A stretch of 64,000 nucleotides of DNA from M0108 sp044228695 (GTDB lineage: Bacteria > Pseudomonadota > Gammaproteobacteria > Chromatiales > Chromatiaceae), in assembly GCA_044228695.1 (NCBI GenBank), contig JBGAUK010000008.1, positions 1-64,000 of the forward strand, given 5' to 3'. The notes under the pieces were generated by a model. That model made no database searches. It was not told the DNA's origin and saw only the letters and a list, made by a program, of their open reading frames with translations. Positions within the stretch are counted from its first letter, which is position 1; each line of letters starts with the position of its first letter. Shown piece by piece: positions 50,390-60,290 of this stretch. Both the position numbers and the translations under genes were made by a program.

Positions 50390-51997
50390 ATGCAGCTCGC
50401 CCTCTGGACCTACGAAGCCCCGACGCATGTCGGCGCCCTGCGGATCGCTACCTCCATGGCGGGGGTGCATTGCGTCCTGCACGCCCCCTTGGGCGACAGC
50501 TACGCGGACCTGCTGTTCACCATGGTGGAACGCCGGGCCCAACGCCCACCGGTCTCCTACACCAGCTTCCAGCAACGGGACCTGGGGCGGAGCACGGCCG
50601 ATCTGGTCAAGGATGCCGTCCGCTCCGCCTACGAGCGCTTTCGCCCCGAGGTCCTGCTAGTGAGCGAATCCTGCACGGCGGAACTCCTTCAGGACCAGGC
50701 GGGTACCCTGGCCCGGACCCTGGGTCTGCCGGTGCCCGTGCTGCCCCTGGACCTGCCCTCCTGGTCGCGCAAGGAGACCTGGGGGGCGAGCGAAACCTTC
50801 CTGCGGCTGGTGCGCGCCCTCCTGAAGCCCAGGGCCCCCGCCCCGGGCGCCGAGCGGCCATGCCGCGAGGCGGGGCGGCGCCCCCGCGCCAACCTGCTAG
50901 GCGCTACCGCACTGGGTTTCCGCTGCCGCGACGATCTGGTGGAAGTCACCCGGCTGCTGGATCAGGTGGGCGTCGATGTCCATGTCACCGCCCCGCTGGG
51001 CGCCCGGCCCCGGGATCTGCTGCGCATCCCGGAGGCAGACTTCAACATCTGCCTCTATCCCGAGGTGGCGGAGACGACCTGCGCCTGGCTGGAGCGCCTC
51101 TTCGGCCAACCCTGGGTGCGAACGGTACCCATCGGTGTGGGGGCCACGCGGGATTTCCTGGCGGAGGTCAGGCGGGTCGCCGGCCTCGACGTCAGCGCGG
51201 GGCTTGCCTCGGGACCGTCCCGGCTACCCTGGTACAGTCATTCGGTGGATGCGACCTATCTCACCGGCAAGCGGGTCTTTATCTTCGCCGATGCCACCCA
51301 TGCAATCGCCGCGGCCCGCATCGTCGCCGAGGAGTTGGGCATGAGTGTGGTGGGCCTGGGGACCTATCTGCGCGAGCAGGCCCGCTCGGTGCGCGCCGCC
51401 GCCCAGGCCTATGGGATCGAGGCCCTGATCAGCGACGATTACCTGGAGGTCGAGGCCCGGATCAGCGAGTCGCAGCCGGAACTGGTCCTGGGCACCCAGA
51501 TGGAACGTCATGTCGCCAAGCGCCTGGGGATTCCCTGCGCCGTCATCTCGGCCCCGGCGCACGTCCAGGACTTCCCCGCCCGTTTCGCGCCGCAGATGGG
51601 CTTTGCGGGGGCGGATGTCATCTTCGACACCTGGGTGCATCCCCTCATGATGGGGCTCGAGGAACACCTGATCACCATGTTCCGGGGGGATTTCGAGTTT
51701 CGGGAGGGCGCCGCCCCCTCGCACCTGGGATCGCCCGTGACCGCGACCGCGGTGGATGCCCCCACCCCGCCGGTGGTTGCTGCCCCCGTGCCCCCGGCGT
51801 TCGAGTCGGGAGAGGTTGCGCCAATGCCCGAGTCCGGCCCGGTCTGGGATACCCAGGCCGAGCAGGAACTCAAGAAGATTCCCTTTTTCGTCCGCGGCAA
51901 AGCCCGCCGCAATACCGAACGCTTCGCCCGGGAGCGCGGCCTTGCCACCATCAGCATGGAGACCCTCTACGATGCCAAAGCCTATTTTGGCCGCTAA
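50390..51997 (+). CDS. bchB: Protochlorophyllide reductase subunit B
   Basis: BchB completes the catalytic NB protein of dark-operative protochlorophyllide reductase and supplies the Asp ligand of the cluster. The 535 residues begin MQLALWTYEAPTHVGALRIA, and Asp36 in PLGDSYADLL is the expected ligand. A Pro/Ala-rich linker (about 445-480) leads to the C-terminal domain WDTQAEQELKKIPFFVRGKAR. All of these are intact, in contrast to bchN. It starts 4 nt after bchN and overlaps bchH by 26 nt. Confidence 0.95.
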   Translation: MQLALWTYEAPTHVGALRIATSMAGVHCVLHAPLGDSYADLLFTMVERRAQRPPVSYTSFQQRDLGRSTADLVKDAVRSAYERFRPEVLLVSESCTAELLQDQAGTLARTLGLPVPVLPLDLPSWSRKETWGASETFLRLVRALLKPRAPAPGAERPCREAGRRPRANLLGATALGFRCRDDLVEVTRLLDQVGVDVHVTAPLGARPRDLLRIPEADFNICLYPEVAETTCAWLERLFGQPWVRTVPIGVGATRDFLAEVRRVAGLDVSAGLASGPSRLPWYSHSVDATYLTGKRVFIFADATHAIAAARIVAEELGMSVVGLGTYLREQARSVRAAAQAYGIEALISDDYLEVEARISESQPELVLGTQMERHVAKRLGIPCAVISAPAHVQDFPARFAPQMGFAGADVIFDTWVHPLMMGLEEHLITMFRGDFEFREGAAPSHLGSPVTATAVDAPTPPVVAAPVPPAFESGEVAPMPESGPVWDTQAEQELKKIPFFVRGKARRNTERFARERGLATISMETLYDAKAYFGR

Positions 51998-54900
51998 AAA
52001 GGGCCACGCGGCCTTGGATGCCACTGCGGTGCGTGTGGTGATGTTGTCCCTGGACAGCCACCTCGCGAGTACGATCGAGCGCGCCCAGGCCGATCTGAGG
52101 ACGGTCCTGCCTGGCTTGTCCATCAGCATGCATGCCGCCACGGATTGGAACGAGGACCCCGAGTCCCTGGTGCGCTGCCGGGAGGACATCAGCCGGGGGG
52201 ATATCATCATCGTCACCATGCTGGTCATGGAGGAACACATCCTGCCGGTCTTGCCCACCCTCCAGGCCCGCCGCGATGCCTGCGACGCCATGGTGGTCTG
52301 CATGTCGGCCGCCGAGATGATGCGCCTGACCCGCATGGGCGGCTTTCGCATGGACGGCACCGGTGGCGGTCCCATGGCCCTGCTACGGCGGCTGCGGGGT
52401 AAGTCCAAACCCAACGAGAACAAGAACGCCGGCGCCCAGCAGATGTCCATGCTGCGCCGGATCCCCAAGCTGTTGCGCTTCATCCCGGGCACGGCCCAGG
52501 ACGTCCGCGCCTATTTTCTGACCCTGCAATACTGGCTGGCGGGTTCCGACGAGAATGTGGCCGCCCTGGTGACCTTCCTGATCGACCGCTACGCCGACGG
52601 CCCCCGGCGCGGCTTGCGCGGCTTGCTCAAGGTGCCACCGCCCGTGGAATATGCCGAGGTCGGCCTCTATCATCCGCGCCTCACGGGCCGGGTCGGCGAG
52701 GATCTGGCCCGGGTGCCGATGCCGGCGCGTCCCGCCCGGGGCCGGGTGGGCCTGCTGCTGATGCGATCCTATGTGCTTGCGGGTAACACGGCGCATTACG
52801 ACAGCGTGATCGAGGCCCTGGAGGAGCGCGGCCTGCAGGTCGTTCCCGCCTTCGCCAGCGGGCTCGATGCCCGCCCCGCCATCGAGCGCTTCTTCGTCCG
52901 TAACGGCAAGGCCGTGGTGGACGCCGTGGTCTCGCTCACCGGCTTCTCCCTGGTTGGGGGGCCCGCCTATAACGACAACCATGCCGCCCAAGAGGTCCTC
53001 GCCGGTCTGGATGTGCCCTACATCACGGCCCTGGCGGTGGAATTCCAGACCCTGGAGCAGTGGCAGACCTCCGATCAGGGGCTGATGCCGGTCGAGGCGA
53101 CCATGATGGTCGCTATCCCCGAACTCGACGGCGCCACCGGGCCTCTCGTCTTCGGTGGCCGTTCCAACGCCGCCCTCCCCGAGCGGGCGCGGGACATGCA
53201 GCCCCAGACCGAGCGCATCGAGGTCCTGGCGGAGCGGGTAGAGCGGCTGGTCCGGTTGCGCCACACGCCGCGCTCCCAGCGCAAGATCGCCATGGTCTTG
53301 TTCAACTTCCCGCCCAACGCCGGCAATACGGGTACCGCCGCCTATCTCTCCGTCTTTGCCTCCCTCTTCAATACCCTGACGGAGTTGCGGGACGCCGGAT
53401 ATGGGGTGGAGGTGCCGGAATCCGTGGACCTACTGCGGGAGTCCATCATCAACGGCAACGCGGCGCGCTATGGCGCTCATGCCAATGTCCATGCCCGGGT
53501 GCGCACCGACGACCATGTGCGGCGCGAGACCTGGCTCAAGGAGATCGAGAAGCAGTGGGGTCCCGCCCCAGGCCGCCAGCAGACCGATGGCGCCTCCCTC
53601 TTCGTCCTGGGCGAGTCCTTTGGCAACGTCTTCGTCGGCGTCCAGCCGGCCTTCGGCTACGAAGGCGACCCCATGCGCCTCCAGTTCGAGAAGGGCTTCA
53701 CCCCGACCCATGCCTTCTCCGCCTTTTACCGCTGGATCAGCGAGGAATTTGGCGCCCACGCCGTGCTGCACTTTGGCACCCATGGCGCCCTGGAGTTCAT
53801 GCCCGGTAAGCAGGCGGGGCTCTGCGGGACCTGTTGGCCGGATCGCCTCATCGGGGCCCTGCCGAATTTCTACCTCTATGCCTCCAATAACCCCTCGGAA
53901 GGCATGATCGCCAAGCGCCGGTCCGCGGCCACCCTGGTCAGCTACCTGACCCCCCCCATCGCCCATGCGGGGCTCTACCGCGGTCTCATCGACCTCAAGG
54001 TGTCCCTGGAGCGCTTCCGGGGCTTGGCCCCGGAGAGCCAGGCCGAGCGCGGCCAACTCGCGGAGCTGATCCAGGCCCAGGCCGCCGAGATGGACCTGAC
54101 CGCCGCCGAGCCCGCCTGGGGAGTGGAGGCTGAAGACTGCGTGGCCCGGCTCGCCGAGACGGTTCTGGAACTCGAGTACACCCTGATTCCCCATGGGCTG
54201 CACGTGGTCGGCAAGCCGCCCTCGGCGGATCAGCGCGCCGATATGTTGCTGGCGGTGGCGGAGGCGTCCCATGACGCGCGTCCTCCCAAGCCCGCCATCG
54301 AGGCCCTGGTCGCTGGCCAGACGCCGGAGGCGGCCCTGGGCTTGGCGGGGATGGCGCCCGAGGAGAAGAGCCTCACCCTGTTCCGGGAGTTGGCGAACAC
54401 CGATCATCTCCTCGCCCAGGACACCGAGCTGCCGGGGATTGTCCATGCCCTGGATGGCTGCTATGTCCGCCCGGCCCCCGGCGGGGATTTACTCCGTACC
54501 CCGGACATCCTGCCCACTGGGCGCAACCTCCATGGCTTCGACCCCTTCCGCTTGCCCAGCGCCTTTGCCGTGCGCGATGGCAACGCCCAGGCGGCGCGCT
54601 TGCTGGAACGGCATCTGATCGAGGGCAACCCCTTCCCGGAATCCATTGCCCTGGTGCTCTGGGGCACGGACAACCTCAAGACCGAGGGGGGACCCATTGC
54701 CCAGGCCCTGGCCCTTATGGGTACGCGGCCCCGCTTCGATAGCTATGGTCGTCTCGCCGGGGCCAGCCTCATCCCCCTCGAAGAGCTGGGACGCCCCCGG
54801 GTCGATGTGGTCATGACCCTATCGGGCATCTTCCGCGACCTCTTGCCCTTACAGACCCGCATGTTGGCTGAGGCCGCCTACCTGGCCGCCGTTGCGGAGG

Positions 54901-55709
54901 AGCCCGAGGAGCGCAATTTCGTCCGCAAGCATGCCTTGGCCTACCAGGCGGCCAAGGGCTGCGACCTCGAAACCGCTGCCCTGCGGGTTTTTAGCAACGC
55001 CGATGGTGCCTATGGGGCCAACGTCAACTACCTGGTGGACAGCAGTCGCTGGGGCGAGGAGGACGAACTGGCGGAGACCTACACCCGTCGCAAGTGCTTC
55101 GCCTTTGGGCGCACCGGCAAGCTGATGCGCCAGCCCGAGTTGCTGTGCAGCGTGCTGGCCGATGTGCAGCTCGCCTACCAGAATCTGGATTCCGTTGAAC
55201 TCGGCGTCACCACCATCGACCACTACTTCGATACCCTGGGAGGCATCAGCCGTGCCGTGAGCCGCTCCAAGGGCGGCGATATCCCTGTCTATATCGGCGA
55301 CCAGACCCGGGGCAACGGCGTGATCCGCACCCTGGCCGAGCAGGTGGCGGTGGAGACTCGCACCCGCATGCTCAATCCCAAGTGGTACGAGGGCATGCTG
55401 GAGCACGGCTACGAGGGCGTGCGTCAGATCGAGGTCCACATCACCAACACCATGGGCTGGTCGGCCACCACGGGGCAGGTCGCCCCCTGGGTCTATCAAC
55501 GCCTGACCGAGACCTATGTCCTGGACGCCGAGATGCGCGAGCGTCTGGCCGCCCTCAACCCCACGGCCTCCGCCAAGGTCGCCAGCCGGCTCATCGAGGC
55601 CCACGAACGGCGCTATTGGACGCCGGACCCGGCCACCCTGGAGGCCCTGCGTCGGGCGGGGGAGGAGCTGGAGGACCGGCTCGAGGGCGTCCTGGAGGCG
55701 GCGGCGTGA
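51972..55709 (+). CDS. bchH: Magnesium chelatase subunit H
   Basis: BchH binds protoporphyrin IX and is the catalytic subunit for Mg insertion. ATG 51972 (MPKPILAAKKGHAALDATAVRVVML) gives 1245 residues, the normal size. The frame upstream to 51756 is open but lies within bchB. Family motifs include MLVMEEHILPVLPTL near residue 90, LHFGTHGALEFMPGKQAGLC near residue 600, and the CobN-type C-terminal IEVHITNTMGWSATTGQVAPWVY. The bchI and bchD partners are outside the window. Its stop overlaps the bchL GTG. Confidence 0.95.
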   Translation: MPKPILAAKKGHAALDATAVRVVMLSLDSHLASTIERAQADLRTVLPGLSISMHAATDWNEDPESLVRCREDISRGDIIIVTMLVMEEHILPVLPTLQARRDACDAMVVCMSAAEMMRLTRMGGFRMDGTGGGPMALLRRLRGKSKPNENKNAGAQQMSMLRRIPKLLRFIPGTAQDVRAYFLTLQYWLAGSDENVAALVTFLIDRYADGPRRGLRGLLKVPPPVEYAEVGLYHPRLTGRVGEDLARVPMPARPARGRVGLLLMRSYVLAGNTAHYDSVIEALEERGLQVVPAFASGLDARPAIERFFVRNGKAVVDAVVSLTGFSLVGGPAYNDNHAAQEVLAGLDVPYITALAVEFQTLEQWQTSDQGLMPVEATMMVAIPELDGATGPLVFGGRSNAALPERARDMQPQTERIEVLAERVERLVRLRHTPRSQRKIAMVLFNFPPNAGNTGTAAYLSVFASLFNTLTELRDAGYGVEVPESVDLLRESIINGNAARYGAHANVHARVRTDDHVRRETWLKEIEKQWGPAPGRQQTDGASLFVLGESFGNVFVGVQPAFGYEGDPMRLQFEKGFTPTHAFSAFYRWISEEFGAHAVLHFGTHGALEFMPGKQAGLCGTCWPDRLIGALPNFYLYASNNPSEGMIAKRRSAATLVSYLTPPIAHAGLYRGLIDLKVSLERFRGLAPESQAERGQLAELIQAQAAEMDLTAAEPAWGVEAEDCVARLAETVLELEYTLIPHGLHVVGKPPSADQRADMLLAVAEASHDARPPKPAIEALVAGQTPEAALGLAGMAPEEKSLTLFRELANTDHLLAQDTELPGIVHALDGCYVRPAPGGDLLRTPDILPTGRNLHGFDPFRLPSAFAVRDGNAQAARLLERHLIEGNPFPESIALVLWGTDNLKTEGGPIAQALALMGTRPRFDSYGRLAGASLIPLEELGRPRVDVVMTLSGIFRDLLPLQTRMLAEAAYLAAVAEEPEERNFVRKHALAYQAAKGCDLETAALRVFSNADGAYGANVNYLVDSSRWGEEDELAETYTRRKCFAFGRTGKLMRQPELLCSVLADVQLAYQNLDSVELGVTTIDHYFDTLGGISRAVSRSKGGDIPVYIGDQTRGNGVIRTLAEQVAVETRTRMLNPKWYEGMLEHGYEGVRQIEVHITNTMGWSATTGQVAPWVYQRLTETYVLDAEMRERLAALNPTASAKVASRLIEAHERRYWTPDPATLEALRRAGEELEDRLEGVLEAAA

Positions 55710-56617
55710 TCGGTAGCGCCTCCCGCTTCCCGAGCTGCCAGGCCGGCGTCCCCTGTCCCGATGAGTTGGGGGCCGTGGACTTCGAGTTCGACTGCACCGA
55801 CGATGTCGGCGCGGCCAAGGTCTTTGCCGTTTATGGCAAGGGTGGCATTGGCAAAAGCACCACCTCCTCCAATCTGTCGGTGGCCTTTTCCAAGCTCGGC
55901 AAGCGGGTCCTGCAGATCGGCTGTGACCCCAAGCATGACTCCACCTTTACCCTGACCAAGCGTCTCGTGCCCACGGTGATCGATGTCCTGGAGTCCGTGA
56001 ACTTCCATCCGGAGGAACTGAGGCCCGAGGACTATGTGTACGCTGGTTACAACGGAGTCATGTGCGTCGAGGCCGGGGGCCCGCCCGCGGGTACGGGTTG
56101 CGGCGGCTACGTGGTCGGCCAGACGGTCAAGCTCCTCAAGCAGCACTCTCTGCTGGAGGACACGGACGTGGTGATTTTCGACGTCCTCGGTGACGTGGTC
56201 TGCGGGGGCTTCGCGACCCCCCTCCAGCATGCCGAGCGCGCCATCATCGTCACCGCCAACGACTTTGATTCCATCTTCGCCATGAATCGCATCGCCAGCG
56301 CCATCCTCGCCAAGTCCCGGGATTACCGGGTCCGGCTGGCGGGCGTGGTGGCGAATCGCAGTGCCGCCACGGACGAAATCGATCGGTTCAACGAGGCCGT
56401 GGGTCTGAGGCGGTTGGCCCATTTCCCGGATCTGGACGTCATCCGGCGCAGCCGGCTCAAGAAATCCACCCTCTTCGAAATGGATCCGACCCCCGAGGTG
56501 GAGGCCGCCCAGGCCGAATACCTCCGGTTGGCCGAGATCCTCTGGGCCGGCACCGAGCCCCTGGACGTGGCGCCCATGCGCGACCGCGATATCTTTGACT
56601 TCCTGGGGTTTGACTGA
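55706..56617 (+). CDS. bchL: Protochlorophyllide reductase iron-sulfur ATPase
   Basis: BchL is the NifH-like reductase that feeds electrons to BchN-BchB. GTG 55706 overlaps the bchH stop and gives 303 residues. Walker A is GKGGIGKSTTSSN near residue 45. The dimer-bridging 4Fe-4S ligands are the Cys in NGVMCVEAGGPPAGTGCGGY and the Cys in GDVVCGGFATPL. Everything looks functional. The stop overlaps bchM. Confidence 0.95.
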   Translation: MIGSASRFPSCQAGVPCPDELGAVDFEFDCTDDVGAAKVFAVYGKGGIGKSTTSSNLSVAFSKLGKRVLQIGCDPKHDSTFTLTKRLVPTVIDVLESVNFHPEELRPEDYVYAGYNGVMCVEAGGPPAGTGCGGYVVGQTVKLLKQHSLLEDTDVVIFDVLGDVVCGGFATPLQHAERAIIVTANDFDSIFAMNRIASAILAKSRDYRVRLAGVVANRSAATDEIDRFNEAVGLRRLAHFPDLDVIRRSRLKKSTLFEMDPTPEVEAAQAEYLRLAEILWAGTEPLDVAPMRDRDIFDFLGFD

Positions 56618-57318
56618 TGGCAGATAGCGGCTACCAACAACGGCGGGGTCAAATCGAGACCTACTTCAACCGCACTGCGGCCGAGGCCTGGTCGCGGCTG
56701 ACCTCCGATGCCCCCGTCAGCCGCATCCGCGCCACGGTGCGCGCCGGCCGAGATCGGATGCGGGACCTCTTGCTGAACTGGCTGCCCGAGGACCTGTCCG
56801 GCCAGCGTCTGCTCGACGCGGGCTGCGGGACCGGCGCCCTGGCCGTCGCGGCGGCGCGGCGCGGCGCCCAGGTCGTGGCCATCGACGTGGCGCCGACTCT
56901 TATCGAACTGGCGCGCGAGCGCATCCCCCTGGACCTGGCGCCGGGTACGGTGGACTTCCGGGTGGGGGACATGCTGGATCCCGCCCTGGGGGAATTCGAC
57001 CATGTGGTCGCCATGGATTCCCTGATCCACTATCGCACCCAGGATGTCCTGGCCGTTCTGAGTGGCATCGGTGGGCGTACCCGGGGGTCCATCCTCTTTA
57101 CCTTCGCGCCCAAGACCCCCAGCCTGACCCTGATGCACGCGGTCGGCCGCTTCTTCCCGCGCGGTGACCGCGCCCCGGCCATTGAGCCCGTCGGAGAGGC
57201 GGACCTCCAGCGCCGCATCGCGGCGGAACCCGTATTCGCCGACTGGCGCCTGGGGCGTTGCGAGCGCATCGTCAGCGGCTTTTATACCTCCCAAGCCCTG
57301 GAACTGGCGCGCCGATGA
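56617..57318 (+). CDS. bchM: Mg-protoporphyrin IX methyltransferase
   Basis: BchM methylates the C13 propionate of Mg-protoporphyrin using SAM. The 233 residues contain the SAM motif LLDAGCGTGALAVAAARRGAQV near residue 65 and the family sequence FNRTAAEAWSRLTSDAPVSRIR near the N-terminus. FTFAPKTPSLTLMHAVGRFFP is in the middle. It overlaps both bchL (ATGA) and lhaA. Confidence 0.95.
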   Translation: MADSGYQQRRGQIETYFNRTAAEAWSRLTSDAPVSRIRATVRAGRDRMRDLLLNWLPEDLSGQRLLDAGCGTGALAVAAARRGAQVVAIDVAPTLIELARERIPLDLAPGTVDFRVGDMLDPALGEFDHVVAMDSLIHYRTQDVLAVLSGIGGRTRGSILFTFAPKTPSLTLMHAVGRFFPRGDRAPAIEPVGEADLQRRIAAEPVFADWRLGRCERIVSGFYTSQALELARR

Positions 57319-58748
57319 GGGCCAGGACCCACGATCTGATCCGGACCTGGATGCGGCTCGGTCCCCGCCTGCTGCCCTTCGCGGATGCTGCCACGGTGGA
57401 GTTGCCCCTGCCCCGGCTGCTGCGGCTGGCCCTTTTCCAGGTCTCCGTGGGCATGGCCGTGGTCTTGCTCACGGGTACCCTCAACCGGGTGACGGTTGTC
57501 GAACTGGGGGTCCCGGCCTGGCTGGTCTCCATCATGGTCTCCTTGCCCCTCCTCTTCGCCCCCTTCCGGGCCTTGGTGGGCTATCGCTCCGATACCCACA
57601 GATCCGCCCTGGGCTGGCGGCGGGTGCCCTACATCTGGTTGGGCACCATGCTCCAGTTTGGTGGCCTGGCCATCATGCCCTTCGCCTTGCTGATCCTGTC
57701 CCGCGATAGCCAGGGCCCGGCCTTCCTGGGACCCCTTGGGGCCGGGCTCGCCTTCCTGCTGGTGGGGGCCGGGTTGCACATCACCCAGACCGCGGGTCTG
57801 GCCCTGGCGACGGACCTGGCGCCGCCCGCCTCCCGTCCTCGGGTGGTGGCGCTGCTCTATGTGATGCTGCTGCTGGGCATGGTGGGCAGTTCCACCGTCT
57901 TTGGGCTGCTCTTGGACGACTTCAGCCAACTGCGGCTCATTCAGATCATTCAGGGTGCCGCGGCGCTGACGATGGCGCTCAACCTGGTGGCCCTCTGGAA
58001 GCAGGAGGCGCGCGACCCGGGTCGTACCCGGGGGCTGGCCAAGGGCCCGGATTTTGGCGCGGTCTGGCGAGACTATGTGCAGGGGGGACGCACCGGGCGG
58101 ATGTTGGTGGCCCTGGGCCTGGGTACCGCCGGCTTCAGCATGCAGGACATTCTTCTGGAGCCTTACGGCGGCCAGGTCCTGGGGCTGACGATCGGGGCCA
58201 CCACCGCACTCACCGCCCTGCTGGCCGGTGGGACGCTCCTGGCCTTTGCCCTGGCCGCCAGACACCTGGGCCGGGGGGGAGACCCCTATCGCCTGTCCGC
58301 CATCGGCGCCCTCATCGGGATTTTCGCCTTTACCCTGGTGATCTTCGCCGCCCCCCTGGCCTCCGCGCTGCTCTTTCGCACCGGCGCCTTCCTGATCGGT
58401 TTCGGCGGCGGGCTTTTCGCGGTAGGCACCTTGACCGCGGCCATGGATCAGGCCGCGGAGGGCTACCATGGCCTCGCGCTGGGAGCCTGGGGTGCCGTGC
58501 AGGCTACCGCCGCCGGCCTGGCCATCGCATTGGGCGGCGTGCTCCGCGACCTGGTCGCGGGATTCGCCGAGCAGGGGCTGCTAGGTGCCGCGCTCAACAG
58601 CCCGGCAACGGGCTATGGCGTAGTCTATCATTTGGAAATTGGACTACTTTTCGCGACCCTGGTCGCGATTGGACCGCTCGTGGGCACCCGCCAGCGGCCC
58701 GAGACATTGATGTCGACGCGTTTCGGCCTAGCCGATTTTCCCGGCTAG
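57315..58748 (+). CDS. lhaA: LhaA: light-harvesting 1 assembly protein (PucC family)
   Basis: LhaA is a 12-helix protein of the PucC/BCD major-facilitator branch needed for LH1 assembly. ATG 57315 overlaps the bchM stop and gives 477 residues. Visible motifs are LLTGTLNRVTVVELGVPAWLVS, APFRALVGYRSDTHRSALGWRRVPYIW and the acidic MQDILLEPYGGQVLGLT. Its place between bchM and puhA is that of lhaA in Rhodobacter. It ends in TAG, 24 nt before puhA. Confidence 0.94.
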   Translation: MRARTHDLIRTWMRLGPRLLPFADAATVELPLPRLLRLALFQVSVGMAVVLLTGTLNRVTVVELGVPAWLVSIMVSLPLLFAPFRALVGYRSDTHRSALGWRRVPYIWLGTMLQFGGLAIMPFALLILSRDSQGPAFLGPLGAGLAFLLVGAGLHITQTAGLALATDLAPPASRPRVVALLYVMLLLGMVGSSTVFGLLLDDFSQLRLIQIIQGAAALTMALNLVALWKQEARDPGRTRGLAKGPDFGAVWRDYVQGGRTGRMLVALGLGTAGFSMQDILLEPYGGQVLGLTIGATTALTALLAGGTLLAFALAARHLGRGGDPYRLSAIGALIGIFAFTLVIFAAPLASALLFRTGAFLIGFGGGLFAVGTLTAAMDQAAEGYHGLALGAWGAVQATAAGLAIALGGVLRDLVAGFAEQGLLGAALNSPATGYGVVYHLEIGLLFATLVAIGPLVGTRQRPETLMSTRFGLADFPG

Positions 58749-58772
58749 AAACTTGCAACAGGAGGAAACTTT

Positions 58773-59582
58773 ATGTACACCGGCGCTTTAACCAGCCATC
58801 TTGACGTTGCCCAGATCGTCTTATATGCCTTCTGGCTCTTCTTCGCGGGTCTCATCATCTACCTTCGCCGCGAGGATAAGCGGGAAGGCTATCCTCTGGA
58901 GTCGGACCGCTCCCAAATCAAGGTCGTGGGCTTCCCGTCCATGCCCGAGCCCAAAACCTTCCTCCTGCCCCATGGCGGCGGTATCCGGACCGCGCCGCGT
59001 CAAGAGGCCCGCGAGATCGTCAACGCCACGCCGGTCGAGCCCTGGCCTGGCGCGCCGCTGCGGCCCAATGGCGATCCCATGCTGGCGGCCGTGGGTCCCG
59101 GTGCCTCCCCGGACCGCGCCGATGTGCCGGATCTGACCCTCGAGGGTATGCCCAAGATTATCCCGATGCGGGCGGCACCGGACTTCTCCGTCGCCCCGCA
59201 AGACGTGGACCCGCGCGGCCTGCCCGTTCTGGGCGCCGATGGTCAGGTGGGTGGCATCGTCAAGGACATCTGGGTCGATCTCTCCGAGCCTCAGATCCGT
59301 TACCTCGAGGTGACCCTGACCAACACCGCCGATGAGGAAGAAGCCCCGGCGAACGAACAGCCCGATCTGATCCAGGATGTGCTGCTACCCATGACCTTCG
59401 TGCGGGTAAACCGTAAGGAGCGCCAGATCAAGGTCGCCTCGATCATGGGCCGGCACTTTGCCCATGTGCCCCGCTTGTCCAACCCGGAGCAGATTACGCT
59501 GCGCGAGGAAGATAAGATCTGCGCCTACTATGCGGGAGGTACCCTCTACGCCAAGGCCGAGCGCTCCGAGCCCCTGTTTTGA
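58773..59582 (+). CDS. puhA: Photosynthetic reaction centre subunit H
   Basis: PuhA is the H subunit that stabilises the type II reaction centre and guides protons to QB. The 269 residues have a single N-terminal membrane helix (about 14-33, IVLYAFWLFFAGLIIYLRRED). The cytoplasmic PRC-barrel domain follows, with DPRGLPVLGADGQVGGIVKDIWVD and IRYLEV near residue 170. CAGGAGGAAACTTT precedes ATG 58773 as a very strong ribosome binding site. It overlaps the TTG of puhB. Confidence 0.96.
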   Translation: MYTGALTSHLDVAQIVLYAFWLFFAGLIIYLRREDKREGYPLESDRSQIKVVGFPSMPEPKTFLLPHGGGIRTAPRQEAREIVNATPVEPWPGAPLRPNGDPMLAAVGPGASPDRADVPDLTLEGMPKIIPMRAAPDFSVAPQDVDPRGLPVLGADGQVGGIVKDIWVDLSEPQIRYLEVTLTNTADEEEAPANEQPDLIQDVLLPMTFVRVNRKERQIKVASIMGRHFAHVPRLSNPEQITLREEDKICAYYAGGTLYAKAERSEPLF

Positions 59583-59590
59583 ATCCGGCC

Positions 59591-60262
59591 GTGAACGAGT
59601 ACGACCAAGAGCCGATTCCGGGTCTGCCAGAGATCCCTCCCGAAGGGGAGCGGATCCTCTGGCAAGGCGCGCCGGGCTGGCTGGGCCTGGCGCGGCGCGC
59701 ATTCCATGTGCGCAAGGTGGCCATCTATTTCGCGCTGATCTTCTTCTGGTTTCTGGCTTCCAAGCTCCTGGGGGGGGAATCACTGGTCCAGGGGGCGGTG
59801 CTGGGAAGTTGGCTGTTGGCCCTGGCGTTGGTGGCGATTGGACTGCTACTGCTGCTGGCCTGGGCCAATAGTCGCGCGACCCTTTATACCCTGACCAGCC
59901 GGCGCGTGGTCATGCGCTTCGGGGTCGCTGTCTCCATGACCATCAATATTCCCTTTAGCCAGATCGGGTCCGCGGGGCTGCGCCGGTATGAGGACGGGAC
60001 GGGGGATATCACCCTGTCCCTGGTCGGACGGCCCCGCATCTCCTACCTGGTGCTCTGGCCGCATGTACGGCCTTGGCGTTTCGGTCAGGTAGAGCCTATG
60101 TTACGAGTGGTGCCGGATGCCGCCCGGGTGGCCGATATCCTCTCTAGTGCCTTGCAAGCCTTGGCGGCCGCCAGGGCGGAGGCTGAACCGGCGATCGGCA
60201 CCAGCAAGGGAGGAGGGACCGACCCTTCGACCCCGGACCTGTCCGCGGTATCTTCCGCATGA
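59591..60262 (+). CDS. puhB: Photosynthetic complex assembly protein PuhB
   Basis: PuhB assists reaction-centre assembly. The 223-223-range product has three or four hydrophobic segments and the family N-terminus EPIPGLPEIPPEGERILWQGAP. TLTSRRVVMRFGVAVSMTINIPFSQI is in the middle, typical of the PH-like membrane family. GTG 59591 (MNEYDQEP) matches homologue starts; TTG 59579, overlapping the puhA stop, is an alternative that adds four residues. The next gene follows after 28 nt. Confidence 0.9.
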   Translation: MNEYDQEPIPGLPEIPPEGERILWQGAPGWLGLARRAFHVRKVAIYFALIFFWFLASKLLGGESLVQGAVLGSWLLALALVAIGLLLLLAWANSRATLYTLTSRRVVMRFGVAVSMTINIPFSQIGSAGLRRYEDGTGDITLSLVGRPRISYLVLWPHVRPWRFGQVEPMLRVVPDAARVADILSSALQALAAARAEAEPAIGTSKGGGTDPSTPDLSAVSSA

Positions 60263-60290
60263 GGCCTTTGTGGAGACGGAGCATGGCGGC